From assembly GCF_014851815.1 (NCBI RefSeq), contig NZ_JACVAJ010000002.1, positions 620,001-684,000 of the forward strand: 64,000 nt of DNA, given 5' to 3'. Every line of letters starts with the position of its first letter. Position 1 is the first letter of the stretch. The notes under the pieces are model-generated. The model did not search any database. It was not told the origin of the DNA and worked only from the letters and a program-made list of their open reading frames with translations. A program made the position numbers and the translations under genes. Below are positions 17,132-25,996 of this stretch, piece by piece. The stretch comes from Pseudoxanthomonas sp. PXM01 (GTDB lineage Bacteria > Pseudomonadota > Gammaproteobacteria > Xanthomonadales > Xanthomonadaceae).

Positions 17132-17144
17132 TACACTTCCCGCA
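17132..17144 (+). promoter_or_regulatory. Candidate leaderless promoter at the apaG start
   Basis: TACACT (17132-17137), then TCCCGC, then the apaG ATG at 17144: the same hexamer-6 bases-ATG geometry, with the same TCCCGC spacer as at rsmA. It fits the TANNNT -10 class with the start site on the ATG. The -35 region is poor. Confidence 0.4.
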
Positions 17145-17524
17145 TGGATTCCCCCGACTACGCCATCGACGTCGATGTCGCGACGCGCTTCCTGGACGAT
17201 CAGTCCACGCCCGAGGACGGGCGTTACGTGTTCGCGTACACCATCCGCATCCACAACCGCGGCCGTGTGCCCGCGCAGTTGCTGCGCCGTCACTGGGTCA
17301 TCACTGATGCGAACGGCAAGGTGGAAACCGTGGATGGCGAGGGCGTGGTAGGCGAGCAACCCTGGCTGAGGCCGGGCGAGGATTTCCGCTATACGTCCGG
17401 CGCCATCCTCGAGACCTCGCTGGGCACCATGCAGGGACGCTACGACATGCTCGCCGACGACGGCACCCGCTTCGACGCTCCCATCGCCACCTTCACCCTG
17501 TCCGTCCCGCGGACGCTGCACTGA
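17144..17524 (+). CDS. apaG: ApaG (Co2+/Mg2+ efflux-associated, FN3-like fold)
   Basis: A 126-residue beta-sandwich protein of the ApaG family. Family blocks [54 protein letters not shown] and GTMQGRYDM (partial runs quoted) are all present and span the whole protein. The molecular role is not settled; it was linked to cobalt resistance in Salmonella and is always near apaH. The start ATG 17144 carries the leaderless signature. Twelve bases separate it from apaH. Confidence 0.93.
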   Translation: MDSPDYAIDVDVATRFLDDQSTPEDGRYVFAYTIRIHNRGRVPAQLLRRHWVITDANGKVETVDGEGVVGEQPWLRPGEDFRYTSGAILETSLGTMQGRYDMLADDGTRFDAPIATFTLSVPRTLH

Positions 17525-17536
17525 GGCCGCGGCGCG

Positions 17537-18391
17537 ATGAGTGTCTGGGCCATCGGCGACCTGCAGGGCTGCTACGACGCCACACAGCGGCTGCTCGAGA
17601 AGATCCGCTTCGATCCCGCGCAGGACCGTCTCTGGTTCTGCGGCGACCTGGTCAACCGCGGCGGCCAGTCGCTGGAAACGCTGCGGCTGGTGTATTCGCT
17701 GCGCGAGCACAGCACCACGGTGCTGGGCAACCACGACCTGTCGCTGCTGGCCATCGGCGAACGCTCGCCGGACGAACAGCGCAAGGTCAATCCCGACCTG
17801 CAGCGCGTGGTGCTCGCGGACGACGCACGCGTGCTGCTGGACTGGCTGCGCATGCAGAAGCTGGTACACGTGGACCGTGAGCTGGGCTGGATGATGGTGC
17901 ATGCCGGCCTGGCGCCGAAATGGACCACCGCACTGGCCGAAAAGCATGCGCGCGAAGTCGAACAGCAGCTGCACGGCAACGCCTATCGCAAGCTGTTCCG
18001 CAACATGTACGGCGACAAGCCCAACTGGGCGCCGCACCTGTCGGGCCACGACCGTTCGCGCGCCATCATCAACGTGCTCACCCGCATGCGCTACTGCACG
18101 CCGCGTGGCCGTATGGCGATCGAGGAAAAGGGCGCACCCGGCCGCCAGGCGCAGGGCCTGTATCCCTGGTACGAAGTGCCAGGCCGTGCCGAGCGCGATC
18201 TGAAGATCGTCTGCGGCCACTGGTCCACACTGGGCCTGATGATCGGGCATGGTGTGCATGCGATCGATACCGGCGCCGTGTGGGGCGGCAAGCTCACCGC
18301 GTTGCAGCTGGATACGGATGATGTCCGCCTCGTGCAGGTGCCCGGTCGCGACGTCCCGCCACCGCCCAAGGGCGAACTGCCGAAGGACTGA
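17537..18391 (+). CDS. apaH: Symmetrical bis(5'-nucleosyl)-tetraphosphatase ApaH
   Basis: A 284-residue metallophosphoesterase hydrolysing Ap4A to two ADP and, in E. coli, removing Np4 caps from RNA. The PPP-type metal motifs are in order: GDLQGCYD (residues ~6-13), GDLVNRGGQSLE (~37-48), LGNHDLS (~66-72), then the later His motifs in MVHAGLAPKW and CGHWSTLG. The final stretch (AVWGGKLTALQLD) is typical of ApaH. It follows apaG and precedes a lipoprotein gene by two bases. Confidence 0.96.
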   Translation: MSVWAIGDLQGCYDATQRLLEKIRFDPAQDRLWFCGDLVNRGGQSLETLRLVYSLREHSTTVLGNHDLSLLAIGERSPDEQRKVNPDLQRVVLADDARVLLDWLRMQKLVHVDRELGWMMVHAGLAPKWTTALAEKHAREVEQQLHGNAYRKLFRNMYGDKPNWAPHLSGHDRSRAIINVLTRMRYCTPRGRMAIEEKGAPGRQAQGLYPWYEVPGRAERDLKIVCGHWSTLGLMIGHGVHAIDTGAVWGGKLTALQLDTDDVRLVQVPGRDVPPPPKGELPKD

Positions 18392-18393
18392 GC

Positions 18394-19050
18394 ATGCGAC
18401 GGGCGCGGCTATCGACGCTGTGCCTGATCCTGCTGGCGCTCACGGCCTGCCGCGATGAGACGCCGGTCGCCGTCGACACCGCGCCGCCAGCCGCCGCCGC
18501 GCCGGATGCGCCTCCCGCCATCTCGCCCCCGCTTGTCGCCGCGGCACGTGCGCAGATCGGCGTGGTCCGCGTGTACGACCCGACCTACTTCAGCCTCTCG
18601 TACCCCGGCGGCGATGTGCCGTCCGATCGCGGCGTCTGTACGGACGTGGTCATACGCGCGTTACGCACACAGGGGCTGGACCTGCAGCAGGCGATCCACG
18701 ACGACATGCGTATTCACTTCGATGGATACCCGAATCTGTGGGGACTGGTCCGTCCAGATCGCAACATCGATCATCGACGCGTTCCCAACCAGATGCACTG
18801 GTTCGAACGACAGGGATGGCAGCAGGCCATTGGCAGTTCGGCGGACGATTTCTCGCCCGGCGACATCGTCGCCTGGAAGCTCACGGGCAGCGGCCTGCTG
18901 CATATCGGCATCGTGTCGGACCGGCGCAGTCGTGATGGCACGCCGCTGATCCTGCACAACATCAATGCGGGCACGCAGGAAGACCATCTGCTGTTCCAGC
19001 ACGCGATCATCGGCCACTATCGTCCGCCGGCGGCGCTGTCGCGCGGCTAG
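18394..19050 (+). CDS. DUF1287-family lipoprotein, NlpC/P60-like fold
   Basis: A 218-residue exported protein with a lipoprotein signal (LILLALTACRD, Cys ~17) and an Ala/Pro linker. The rest is a DUF1287 domain: YDPTYFSLSYPGGDVPSDRGVCTDVVIRALR with the conserved Cys, then NIDHRRVPNQMHWFER, GDIVAWKL and HIGIVSD. The spaced Cys and His suggest a cysteine-peptidase-like (NlpC/P60-type) active site, consistent with a cell-wall or amidase role, but no activity is established to my knowledge. Starts two bases after apaH. Its 3' end overlaps the convergent folA stop by four bases (19047-19050). Confidence 0.83.
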   Translation: MRRARLSTLCLILLALTACRDETPVAVDTAPPAAAAPDAPPAISPPLVAAARAQIGVVRVYDPTYFSLSYPGGDVPSDRGVCTDVVIRALRTQGLDLQQAIHDDMRIHFDGYPNLWGLVRPDRNIDHRRVPNQMHWFERQGWQQAIGSSADDFSPGDIVAWKLTGSGLLHIGIVSDRRSRDGTPLILHNINAGTQEDHLLFQHAIIGHYRPPAALSRG

Positions 19051-19544
19051 CGCGCGCGATGGTACTCCACGAAGTCGAACGCCAGTGCGTGCTTCGCATC
19101 GACACCATGGGATTCTCGGGCGACCTCGCGCCAATCCGCAGGATCGAACACCGGGAAGAACGCATGGGCACCGTCGACGATCGTGTCGACCTCGGTCACA
19201 TGTAGCACGTCGGCGCGCTCCAGCGTCTGCGCATACACCTCGCCACCGCCGATCACGCACAGCTCTTCCGCCTCCTGTCCGGCTGCGATACCGATCGCCT
19301 CATCGACCGACATCACCGCCTGCATACCCTCGAACGGCACGCGACCGCGGCGGGTCAGCACCAGGTTGAGTCGTCCGGGAAGCGCACGGCCGAGCGACTC
19401 GGCCGTTTTGCGCCCCATGAGCACCGGCTTGCCGAGCGTCAGCGCCTTGAAGCGCTTCAGGTCGTCGGGCAGGCGCCAGGGAAGATCATTGTCGCGACCG
19501 ATGGCGCGGTGACGGTCCAGCGCGACGACCAGCGAGATCCGCAT
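19047..19544 (-). CDS. folA: Dihydrofolate reductase
   Basis: A 165-residue NADPH-dependent enzyme regenerating tetrahydrofolate, the target of trimethoprim. It has RISLVVALDRHRAIGRDNDLPWRLPDDLKRFKALT (partial) with the catalytic Asp in LPDDL, then VLMGRKTAESLGRALPGRLNLVLTR and the EELCVIGGGEVYAQ NADPH motif. It lies six bases downstream of thyA, the enzyme whose dihydrofolate it recycles, on the same strand. Confidence 0.96.
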   Translation of the reverse strand: MRISLVVALDRHRAIGRDNDLPWRLPDDLKRFKALTLGKPVLMGRKTAESLGRALPGRLNLVLTRRGRVPFEGMQAVMSVDEAIGIAAGQEAEELCVIGGGEVYAQTLERADVLHVTEVDTIVDGAHAFFPVFDPADWREVARESHGVDAKHALAFDFVEYHRAR

Positions 19545-19550
19545 CGCGGC

Positions 19551-20345
19551 TCAGACCGCCACCGGCGCCTTGATCGCCGGAAGCGGGTCGTAACCATGGA
19601 TCTCGATGTCGTCGAAGGTGAAGCCGAACAGGTCGGTCACGTCAGGATTGAGGTGCAGCTTCGGCAGCGCGCGCGGCGTGCGCGACAGCTGCTCGCGCGC
19701 CTGTTCGTAATGGTTCGAATACAGGTGCGCGTCGCCGAGCGTATGTACGAAGTCGCCCACGCCGAGGCCCGTCGCCTGCGCCACCATGTGCGTCAGCAGC
19801 GCGTAGCTGGCGATGTTGAACGGCACGCCCAGGAAGATGTCGCCGCTGCGCTGGTACAGCTGGCAGCTGAGCTTGCCGTCCACCACGTAGAACTGGAACA
19901 GCGAATGGCACGGCATCAACGCCATCTTCGGCAGCTCGGCCACGTTCCACGCACTGATCACCAGACGGCGCGAGTCGGGGTTGCGCTTGATCTCGTCCAC
20001 CAGCCACTGCATCTGGTCGATGGTCTTTCCATCCGCGCCTTCCCAGCTGCGCCACTGTTTGCCGTACACCGGCCCCAGTTCGCCATGCTCGTCGGCCCAC
20101 TCGTCCCAGATGCTGACCTTGTTGTCCTTGAGGTAGGCGATGTTGGTCTCGCCCTTCAGGAACCAAAGCAGTTCATGGATGATCGAGCGCAGGTGCAGCT
20201 TCTTGGTGGTGACCAGCGGGAAGCCTTCGTTGAGGTCGAAGCGCATCTGCCAACCGAACACGCTGCGCGTGCCGGTGCCGGTGCGGTCGGACTTCTCGGC
20301 GCCCTGCTCAAGCACGTGGCGCAACAGGTCGAGATACTGCTTCAT
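19551..20345 (-). CDS. thyA: Thymidylate synthase
   Basis: A 264-residue ThyA, the same length as E. coli. It converts dUMP to dTMP with methylene-tetrahydrofolate. It shows [19 protein letters not shown], the RRLVISAWN arginine loop, catalytic Cys in [11 protein letters not shown], and the substrate block [23 protein letters not shown] 20345 (MKQYLDLL) is preferred to the longer frame since the extra N-terminus has no homology and GGAG lies upstream. It sits in an lgt-thyA-folA run typical of proteobacteria. Confidence 0.97.
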   Translation of the reverse strand: MKQYLDLLRHVLEQGAEKSDRTGTGTRSVFGWQMRFDLNEGFPLVTTKKLHLRSIIHELLWFLKGETNIAYLKDNKVSIWDEWADEHGELGPVYGKQWRSWEGADGKTIDQMQWLVDEIKRNPDSRRLVISAWNVAELPKMALMPCHSLFQFYVVDGKLSCQLYQRSGDIFLGVPFNIASYALLTHMVAQATGLGVGDFVHTLGDAHLYSNHYEQAREQLSRTPRALPKLHLNPDVTDLFGFTFDDIEIHGYDPLPAIKAPVAV

Positions 20346-20367
20346 GCCTTGGCTCCGGCGGGGGTGT

Positions 20368-21255
20368 TCATGCGGTTTCCTTGCCGGCGGCCGGCGCAGG
20401 CACGACAGGCTGCAGCGTCGGCGCACGACGCGACAGCCACAGCAGGTACAGGCCCAGCAGCACCAGCGGCAGGCTGAGGATCTGGCCCTTGGTCAACCAG
20501 TCCCACGCGACATAGTGGCCTTCGTCCGGCACACGCACGAACTCCACCAGGAAGCGGAAGACGCCGTACATCAATGCGAACAGGCCGGAGACGAGATAGC
20601 GCGGACGCGGCTTGCGCGATACCAGCCAAAGCACGACGAACATCACCAGTCCTTCGAGGAAGGCCTGGTAGAGCTGCGAGGGATGGCGGGCGAACGGGTC
20701 GAGCGCGCCAGCAGCGTACTGCGCCTGCAACTGGGCGGCATCCAGCGTACGCAGCGCCGGATCGGTCGGGAAAATCACGCCCCAGCCCGCTTCTGTCGGC
20801 TTGCCCCACAGCTCCGCACCGATGAAATTGCCGAGGCGGCCGAAGCCCAGCCCGGGCGGCACCAGAGGCGCCACGAAATCCATCGTGTCGAAGAAATGCA
20901 GCCGGTGCTTGCGCGACCACCACAGCGCCGCCGCCATCACGCCGATCAGGCCGCCGTGGAAACTCATGCCGCCTTCCCACACCTTGAAGATCGACAGCGG
21001 ATTGTCGAGGAAGGTGCCGAAGCCGTAGAACAACACGTAGCCGATGCGTCCGCCCAGCACCACGCCGAGCATGGCGTAGAACAACAGATCGGAGAACGCG
21101 TCCGCGTTGACGCCAGGCAGTCGGCCTTGCGACGCCCGCAGGCGCCCCAGCCACCAGGCCGTGATGAACGCGAGCAGGTACATCAGGCCGTACCAGTGAA
21201 GCTTGACCGGACCCAGCGAGAAGATGATCGGATCGATCTGGTGGAGGTAGATCAT
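20368..21255 (-). CDS. lgt: Prolipoprotein diacylglyceryl transferase
   Basis: A 295-residue inner-membrane enzyme, first step of lipoprotein maturation. It has seven or so hydrophobic segments, N-terminal [21 protein letters not shown], the MSFHGGLIG motif, and the Lgt signature [17 protein letters not shown] containing the essential Arg. ATG 21255 is chosen: the upstream frame extension is not Lgt-like and GAGG precedes this ATG. Gap to thyA is 22 bases. The many lipobox proteins in this window are its substrates. Confidence 0.96.
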   Translation of the reverse strand: MIYLHQIDPIIFSLGPVKLHWYGLMYLLAFITAWWLGRLRASQGRLPGVNADAFSDLLFYAMLGVVLGGRIGYVLFYGFGTFLDNPLSIFKVWEGGMSFHGGLIGVMAAALWWSRKHRLHFFDTMDFVAPLVPPGLGFGRLGNFIGAELWGKPTEAGWGVIFPTDPALRTLDAAQLQAQYAAGALDPFARHPSQLYQAFLEGLVMFVVLWLVSRKPRPRYLVSGLFALMYGVFRFLVEFVRVPDEGHYVAWDWLTKGQILSLPLVLLGLYLLWLSRRAPTLQPVVPAPAAGKETA

Positions 21256-21338
21256 GCGCCTCGGCGTGGCCGGTGGAGATGGGCTATTTTGCCCCAGCCG
21301 GTCCGCGCGTGGATGACCACGGACCGCATCGACGCCCC

Positions 21339-21830
21339 TCAATCCAGCAGATGGGGCCGATTGGGCAGTTCATCTTCGTCCTGCTGTCCGTCGGACTGCG
21401 GGAAATGCCGCGCCAGGTGATCCGACACGGCGCGGATGCCTTCCAGGATCGCCTGCTCGGGATGGTCTGCCCGCATCTCCGCCTCGATCAGGCGGCACAC
21501 CGCGGCCCATTCCGCGTCGCTCACGCGCCCGGTCAGTCCGCGGTCGGCCACGATCTCGATCCGGTGGTCGGCCAGCAGCAGGTAGATCAGCACACCGTTG
21601 TTGGCGTCGGTGTCCCAGGTGCGCAGGCGGACGAACGCTTCGTGCGCGCGCTCCCGCGCCTGCGTACCGGCCAGCAACGCGCCGGGCGGCAGATTGGACT
21701 CGACTGCGAACATGACCTCGCCGCGATGACTGCGTTCACCGTCGGCGATCGCCTGGGTGATGCGCTGCAGACTGTCCTCCGGGAACAGCCTGCGCGACGA
21801 CGGCGCGAACAGATGGCGCAGCAGCCTCAT
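21339..21830 (-). CDS. TPM-domain protein (YgcG/DUF477 type)
   Basis: A 163-residue soluble-looking TPM_phosphatase-domain protein: [30 protein letters not shown], then [42 protein letters not shown] and the acidic [22 protein letters not shown] helix. There is no signal peptide. ATG 21830 overlaps the TGA of the preceding TPM gene (TGATG); a GTG three bases earlier is possible. Its function is unknown; related domains have been proposed as phosphatases or assembly factors. The C-terminus is acidic ([12 protein letters not shown]). Confidence 0.8.
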   Translation of the reverse strand: MRLLRHLFAPSSRRLFPEDSLQRITQAIADGERSHRGEVMFAVESNLPPGALLAGTQARERAHEAFVRLRTWDTDANNGVLIYLLLADHRIEIVADRGLTGRVSDAEWAAVCRLIEAEMRADHPEQAILEGIRAVSDHLARHFPQSDGQQDEDELPNRPHLLD

Positions 21831-22696
21831 CACCAGCTCCCCGAGGCGCCACCGCCTCCCGACATGCCGCCACCTCCACCCCAGCCGCCACCCCCTCCGA
21901 AACCACCGCCTCCCCAGCCACCGCCGCCGAAGCCACCCCAGCCGCCGTGGCGTGCAAAACTCCCGGACGAGCCGGCGAGCAGACCGTAGAACAGGCCCAG
22001 GATGCCCGCGAAGGCTGTCAGCGGAATGATCGATGACAGCAACAGCACGACACCACCGGCCGCGCCACCGGTGAACACGCCGCGCAACAGTCGGGGGGCA
22101 CGGCCGAATACGCCGCGGACCATGGTGGCAACGACGAACGCTGCGAACAGGGCGAACAATGCGCCGCTCCCGCCACGGGCCTGGCCGGTGCGGTTGTCGC
22201 TCACCGGTTCGGGCAACGCTTCACCATCGACCAGTTTCACCAGTACCGCCGTCGCATCGGTGATGCCACCTGCGAAGTCGCCGGCGCGGAACTTCGGCAC
22301 CAGATACTCCTGGATGATGCGGTTGGCGATGGCATCGGGAATGGCGCCTTCCAGCCCGTATCCCGTGTGGATGCGCACGCGCCGGTCGTCCTTGGCGACC
22401 ACCAGCATGACGGCATCGTCCACACCCTTGCGCCCCAGCTTCCACTGGTCGAACACGCGCTGGGTGTAGTCGAAGATGTCTTCCGGCTGCGTGCTCGGCA
22501 CGATCAGTACCTGCAGCTGGCTGCCCTTGCGCTGCTGCAAGGCCAGCGCCTGCGTTTCCAGCTGCTGCTTCTGCGCCGCATCCAGCGTGCCGGTGGTGTC
22601 GACCACCGGCGAATCGAGTGCGGGGATGGGCGCGAGCGACTGCGCCCCGGCGGGCACGACGATCAGCAGCAGGCAGAACGCCAGCGCGCGGAGCAT
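21830..22696 (-). CDS. TPM-domain membrane protein with glycine-rich tail (YgcG-like)
   Basis: A 288-residue protein: signal peptide (residues 1-18, PAGAQS), a periplasmic TPM domain (~25-150; VVDTTGTLDAAQKQQLETQ, QVLIVPSTQPEDIFDYTQRVFDQWKLGRKG, RVRIHTGYGLEGAIPD), two hydrophobic segments (~182-195 and ~210-235), and a C-terminal Gly/Trp/Phe-rich low-complexity tail (~250-288). This is the common YgcG arrangement and it is usually encoded with LemA, as here. Its role in the envelope is unclear. Order on the strand is lemA, this gene, then the second TPM gene, with 19-base and overlapping junctions. Confidence 0.85.
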   Translation of the reverse strand: MLRALAFCLLLIVVPAGAQSLAPIPALDSPVVDTTGTLDAAQKQQLETQALALQQRKGSQLQVLIVPSTQPEDIFDYTQRVFDQWKLGRKGVDDAVMLVVAKDDRRVRIHTGYGLEGAIPDAIANRIIQEYLVPKFRAGDFAGGITDATAVLVKLVDGEALPEPVSDNRTGQARGGSGALFALFAAFVVATMVRGVFGRAPRLLRGVFTGGAAGGVVLLLSSIIPLTAFAGILGLFYGLLAGSSGSFARHGGWGGFGGGGWGGGGFGGGGGWGGGGGMSGGGGASGSW

Positions 22697-22715
22697 GGGA
22701 AGGCTACGTCGCCGC

Positions 22716-23363
22716 TCAGTTGTCCGGCGACGGCGCGGGCGGCGGTGTCGGCTGCTGCGGCGCGGCCGGTGCAGGCGGCGGCGTGCCGAAATCCACCGCC
22801 GGCGCTTCCGAAATCGCCGCCTCGTTCTCGACGGAGAAGTTCGGCTTTTCCTTCGCGCCGGTGATCTTGGCGGTGATCAGTTGCGGGAACTGGCGGATGT
22901 AGGTGTTGTAGTCCTGCACCAGCTGGATGTAACGGCCGCGCGCGACGGTGATGCGGTTCTCGGTGCCTTCCAGCTGCGCCTGCAGGTCGCGGAAGGACTG
23001 GTCGGATTTCAGGTTCGGGTAGTTCTCGGTGACCATCAACAGCCGGTTCAACGTGCCGGACAACTCGCCCTGTGCCTGCTGGAACTGTTGCAGCGACGCG
23101 GCATCGTCGGCATTGACCTGGATCTGGCCGACGCGCGCGCGCGCGTTGGTCACGTCGGTCAGCACCTGGCGCTCCTGCTGGGCGTAGCCCTGCACGGTCT
23201 TGACCAGGTTCGGAATCAGGTCCGCACGGCGCTTGTACTGGTTGAGCACTTCCGACCAGCCCGCCTTCACCGCTTCATCCTTCTGCTGGATGGCGTTGTA
23301 GCCGCAGCCGGACAGCAACGCGACGAGCACGACGAGCAACCACAGACGCGACACCTGGCGCAT
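22716..23363 (-). CDS. lemA: LemA-family lipoprotein
   Basis: A 215-residue envelope protein of the LemA family. It has a lipobox VALLSGCGYNAIQQ (Cys ~18), then the long three-helix LemA core: DEAVKAGWSEVLNQYKRRADLIPNLV (partial), LTDVTNARARV, VTENYPNLKSDQSFRDLQAQLEGTENRI (partial) and the RQFP turn. The last ~30 residues are Pro/Ala rich. ATG 23363 is chosen because GGAG lies nine bases before it. LemA proteins pair with TPM/YgcG proteins in many bacteria; the function is unresolved. Confidence 0.9.
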   Translation of the reverse strand: MRQVSRLWLLVVLVALLSGCGYNAIQQKDEAVKAGWSEVLNQYKRRADLIPNLVKTVQGYAQQERQVLTDVTNARARVGQIQVNADDAASLQQFQQAQGELSGTLNRLLMVTENYPNLKSDQSFRDLQAQLEGTENRITVARGRYIQLVQDYNTYIRQFPQLITAKITGAKEKPNFSVENEAAISEAPAVDFGTPPPAPAAPQQPTPPPAPSPDN

Positions 23364-23457
23364 GGCACAGCACTCCATTGAAGGACGCGCCGATTGCAGC
23401 ACCTCGCCCGGAACCGTGCAAGCACCATCATGGATGCGCAGGGTTGTTACCGGATCG

Positions 23458-23491
23458 TGAAAAGCGAAGGGCTCCCGTCGGGAGCCCTTCG
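23458..23491 (-). terminator. Intrinsic terminator after terC
   Basis: A perfect 12-bp inverted repeat, CGAAGGGCTCCC (23465-23476) and GGGAGCCCTTCG (23480-23491), with a 3-base loop. Read on the minus strand it is followed by CTTTTC, a short T-run, 24 bases after the terC stop. It is the clearest rho-independent terminator in the window. Confidence 0.85.
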
Positions 23492-23514
23492 TGTGCGATC
23501 TCCGCCGCGTGCGC

Positions 23515-24249
23515 TTACTCGCGCAGCATGCGCTGGTTGGCGCGCTTCTTCGCCCACAGGTTGAGGCACTCCACCACGGCGGAGAAGCCCATCGCGCCGT
23601 ACAGGTAGCCCTTCTCGATGTGCAGCTCGAAGCCATCCAGCAGCAGGTAAGCACCGACGGCCACGATGAAGGCCAGCGCCAGCATCTTGATGGTCGGGTT
23701 GTTGTCGATGAACTGGCCCAGCGGCTTGGCCGCCAGCAGCATGACCATCACCGCCAGCAGGATCGCGGCCACCATCACCGGCGTGTGGTTTGCCATGCCA
23801 ACGGCCGCGATCACCGAGTCCAGCGAGAACACGATGTCGATGACGGCGATCTGCGCGATGACGCCGGCGAACGACACGGCCGGACGCGTGTGCACGTCTT
23901 CCGAATCCGGCTCGCCCTTCACCAGTTCCAGGATTTCCTTGGTGCCCTTCACCAGCAGGAACAGACCGCCGATGATCAGCACCAGGTCGCGCACCGAGAT
24001 GCCCTGGCCGAACACGGTGAACAGGTCGGCGGTCAGGCCCGCCAGCCAGGCCAGCGTCAGCAGTAGCAGGATGCGGGTGATGCACGCCACCGCGATGCCG
24101 AACTTGCGCGCGACTTCGCGCTGGTGCGGCGGCAGCTTGCTCACCGCGATGGAAATGAAGACCAGGTTGTCGATGCCCAGCACGATCTCGATCGCGCTCA
24201 GCGTGACCAGCGTGATCCACACCTGGGGATCGGAAAGCAGTTCCATCAT
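23515..24249 (-). CDS. TerC-family integral membrane protein
   Basis: A 244-residue inner-membrane protein with about seven transmembrane segments and the TerC acidic motifs EIVLGIDNLVFIS near the N-terminus and VIDIVFSLDSVIAAVGM in the middle, thought to bind divalent cations. Relatives are implicated in manganese export and metallation of exported proteins; a tellurite role is only historical. A small cytoplasmic loop carries KGEPDSEDVH. A ribosome site (AAGG) precedes ATG 24249. It ends in a strong terminator. Confidence 0.9.
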   Translation of the reverse strand: MMELLSDPQVWITLVTLSAIEIVLGIDNLVFISIAVSKLPPHQREVARKFGIAVACITRILLLLTLAWLAGLTADLFTVFGQGISVRDLVLIIGGLFLLVKGTKEILELVKGEPDSEDVHTRPAVSFAGVIAQIAVIDIVFSLDSVIAAVGMANHTPVMVAAILLAVMVMLLAAKPLGQFIDNNPTIKMLALAFIVAVGAYLLLDGFELHIEKGYLYGAMGFSAVVECLNLWAKKRANQRMLRE

Positions 24250-24278
24250 CGGGGAGTACCTTGGTTCAGATCAGAAAG

Positions 24279-24659
24279 TCAGAGATAGCGGGGTGCGAGG
24301 ATCAGGCCCCAGCACAGCAGCACGTTCATCATCAGCACGAAGACGGCGGCGGAGCCCATGTCCTTCGCGCGACCGGCGAGTTCGTGGTGCTCGGGGCCGT
24401 AGCGCTCGATCACCGCTTCCACCGCGGAATTCAACAGTTCGGCCGCCAGCACCAGCAGGCAGCTGCCGATCATCACGGCGCGTTCCAGCCCGCCCCCCCC
24501 GAGCCACAGCGCCAGCGGCGCCAGGACGGCCAGCAGGTACACCTCCAGGCGGAACGAGGATTCGTGCACCCACGCCGCGCGCAGTCCCTGCAGGGACCAG
24601 ACGGCGGCCTTGAGGATGCGGCCCGGGCCGCGGGGGAGATGTCCGATTTCGTCAGCCAT
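24279..24659 (-). CDS. dgkA: Diacylglycerol kinase
   Basis: A 126-residue, three-TM DgkA phosphorylating diacylglycerol to phosphatidate in the inner membrane, recycling lipid released during envelope glycan synthesis. Family motifs: GRILKAAVWSLQGLRAAWVHESSFRLE (partial) and the catalytic AAELLNSAVEAVIERYGPE with HHELAGRAKDMGSAAVFV. ATG 24659 gives the family length; an in-frame ATG at 24689 would add ten residues. It is followed by terC after 29 bases and divergent from the GDSL lipoprotein gene across 203 bases. Confidence 0.94.
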   Translation of the reverse strand: MADEIGHLPRGPGRILKAAVWSLQGLRAAWVHESSFRLEVYLLAVLAPLALWLGGGGLERAVMIGSCLLVLAAELLNSAVEAVIERYGPEHHELAGRAKDMGSAAVFVLMMNVLLCWGLILAPRYL

Positions 24660-24862
24660 GGGCAGGTCGATGCGAAGGAGGCCCCGCATCGTCCCCGGCC
24701 GGCCAGGCGGTGCCTGGGCCAGCAGGGGTCGGATCGGGTGGAACCGGCGCAGGTGGTGCGCCAAGGTGGCGATTTTGCCACAAGGTGCCCCCGCGCCGGT
24801 TTGCATCACCCGTCCCCGGCTGGTCCACTAGGTGCGACCTGCCCCCGAGGAGCCCTTCCCCC

Positions 24863-25597
24863 GTGACGTTCCCGCACTCCCTTCGCCTGCCCCTGTCCGC
24901 GCTCGCCCTGGTCGCCGTGCTGACCGCCTGCGCGGGCAGCCCGCCCGCGACCTCCGACGCGCCTTCCGCCCCCCCCGCGAAGACCGCTCCCCGCATTCCG
25001 GACCAGGTTTCCAACGCGGCCTGGGAGACCGACATGCAGCGTTTCGCAGCCGAGGATGCGCAATCGCCGCCGCCGCGGGGCGGCGTGGTGTTCACCGGCA
25101 GTTCGTCGATCCGCCTGTGGGACACACTGGCGCAGGATTTCCCGGGTGTTCCGGTGATCAACCGCGGCTTCGGCGGGTCCGAACTGCGCGACAGCACCTG
25201 GTACGCGGACCGCACCATCGTGCCGTACGCGCCGCGGCAGATCCTGATCTACGCCGGCGACAACGATCTGAATTCGGGCCGCTCGCCGCAGCAGCTGCGC
25301 GCGGACTTCATCGCCTTCGTCGAACGCGTGCGCCGCGACCTGCCGAAGGCGAAGATCGGCTACATCAGCACCAAGCCCAGCCCGTCGCGCGCGCAGCTGC
25401 TGCCCGCGCAACGTGAAGCGAACGCGCTGGTAGCCGCGGAAGCGAAACGTCTGGGCGTGGATTACATCGACGTCTTCACGCCAATGCTGGACGCCGCCGG
25501 CCAGCCGAACGAGGCGCTCTTCATCGACGACCGCCTGCACATGAATGCCGCCGGCTACGACATCTGGCAGCGGGTGATCACCCCCTACGTGAAGTGA
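24863..25597 (+). CDS. SGNH/GDSL-family hydrolase lipoprotein
   Basis: A 244-residue exported esterase-like protein. It has a lipoprotein signal ending LVAVLTACAGS (Cys ~21), an Ala/Pro linker, and then an SGNH domain: block I VVFTGSSSIRLW with nucleophile Ser, block II INRGFGGSELRD, block III YAGDNDLNSG, and block V DDRLHMNAAGYDIW with the catalytic Asp-x-x-His. The substrate (acyl or acetyl ester) is unknown. The GTG start at 24863 begins the signal peptide and has GAGGAG upstream; the longer in-frame extension does not look like a signal. Confidence 0.87.
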   Translation: MTFPHSLRLPLSALALVAVLTACAGSPPATSDAPSAPPAKTAPRIPDQVSNAAWETDMQRFAAEDAQSPPPRGGVVFTGSSSIRLWDTLAQDFPGVPVINRGFGGSELRDSTWYADRTIVPYAPRQILIYAGDNDLNSGRSPQQLRADFIAFVERVRRDLPKAKIGYISTKPSPSRAQLLPAQREANALVAAEAKRLGVDYIDVFTPMLDAAGQPNEALFIDDRLHMNAAGYDIWQRVITPYVK

Positions 25598-25618
25598 CCA
25601 CGCGCCCGCGCCGGCGGA

Positions 25619-25996
25619 TCACCGTCGGCGCGGCGCGCCTTCGTTCTGGTGCAGGCTCAGCAGGTTGCCATCCGGATCGAGAAAGTCCAGGGTCAACCCG
25701 CCATCGGGTGCTTCGCTGACCGGTACCACGATCTCCACGCCCTTCGCGGCCAGCGCCTCGGCATGGTCGTCGATGCCGCCATCGAGGCTGAAGACGACGA
25801 CCGGCGATTCGCCTGCGCGCGCCGGGCGCGGGATGAACACCAGCGCCAGTTCGCCGACCTCGCCCGTCGCGAACGGGCCGTCGTGCCCGTCCATCGTGTC
25901 GATCGGCAAGCCCAGGGTGTCGCGGTAGAACGCCACCGACCGGGCCAGGTCGGAGACGAAGAACACGATGGCTCCTACCTTGCAGTGCGTGAGCAT
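25619..25996 (-). CDS. VOC/glyoxalase-fold protein
   Basis: A 125-residue single-domain vicinal-oxygen-chelate protein: VGAIVFFVSDLARSVAFYRDTLGLPI at the start, a central LALVFIPR strand, and DFLDPDGNLLSLHQ at the end. Such proteins bind metal as dimers and act as glyoxalases, dioxygenases or antibiotic-binding proteins; the chemistry here is not predictable. Its start overlaps the last 22 bases of the sigma factor gene, so the two are probably co-translated. Confidence 0.85.
   Translation of the reverse strand: MLTHCKVGAIVFFVSDLARSVAFYRDTLGLPIDTMDGHDGPFATGEVGELALVFIPRPARAGESPVVVFSLDGGIDDHAEALAAKGVEIVVPVSEAPDGGLTLDFLDPDGNLLSLHQNEGAPRRR

Noticed and set aside
21840..21960. CC-rich repeats looking like a plus-strand satellite or proline-rich gene
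   Set aside because: They are the reverse complement of the Gly-rich tail of the YgcG-like protein, which is typical of that family.
24766..24781. GTGGC-GATTTT-GCCAC inverted repeat in the dgkA/GDSL gap considered as an operator or terminator
   Set aside because: Only a 5-bp stem, no T-run in a useful place and no link to a start; too weak to call.
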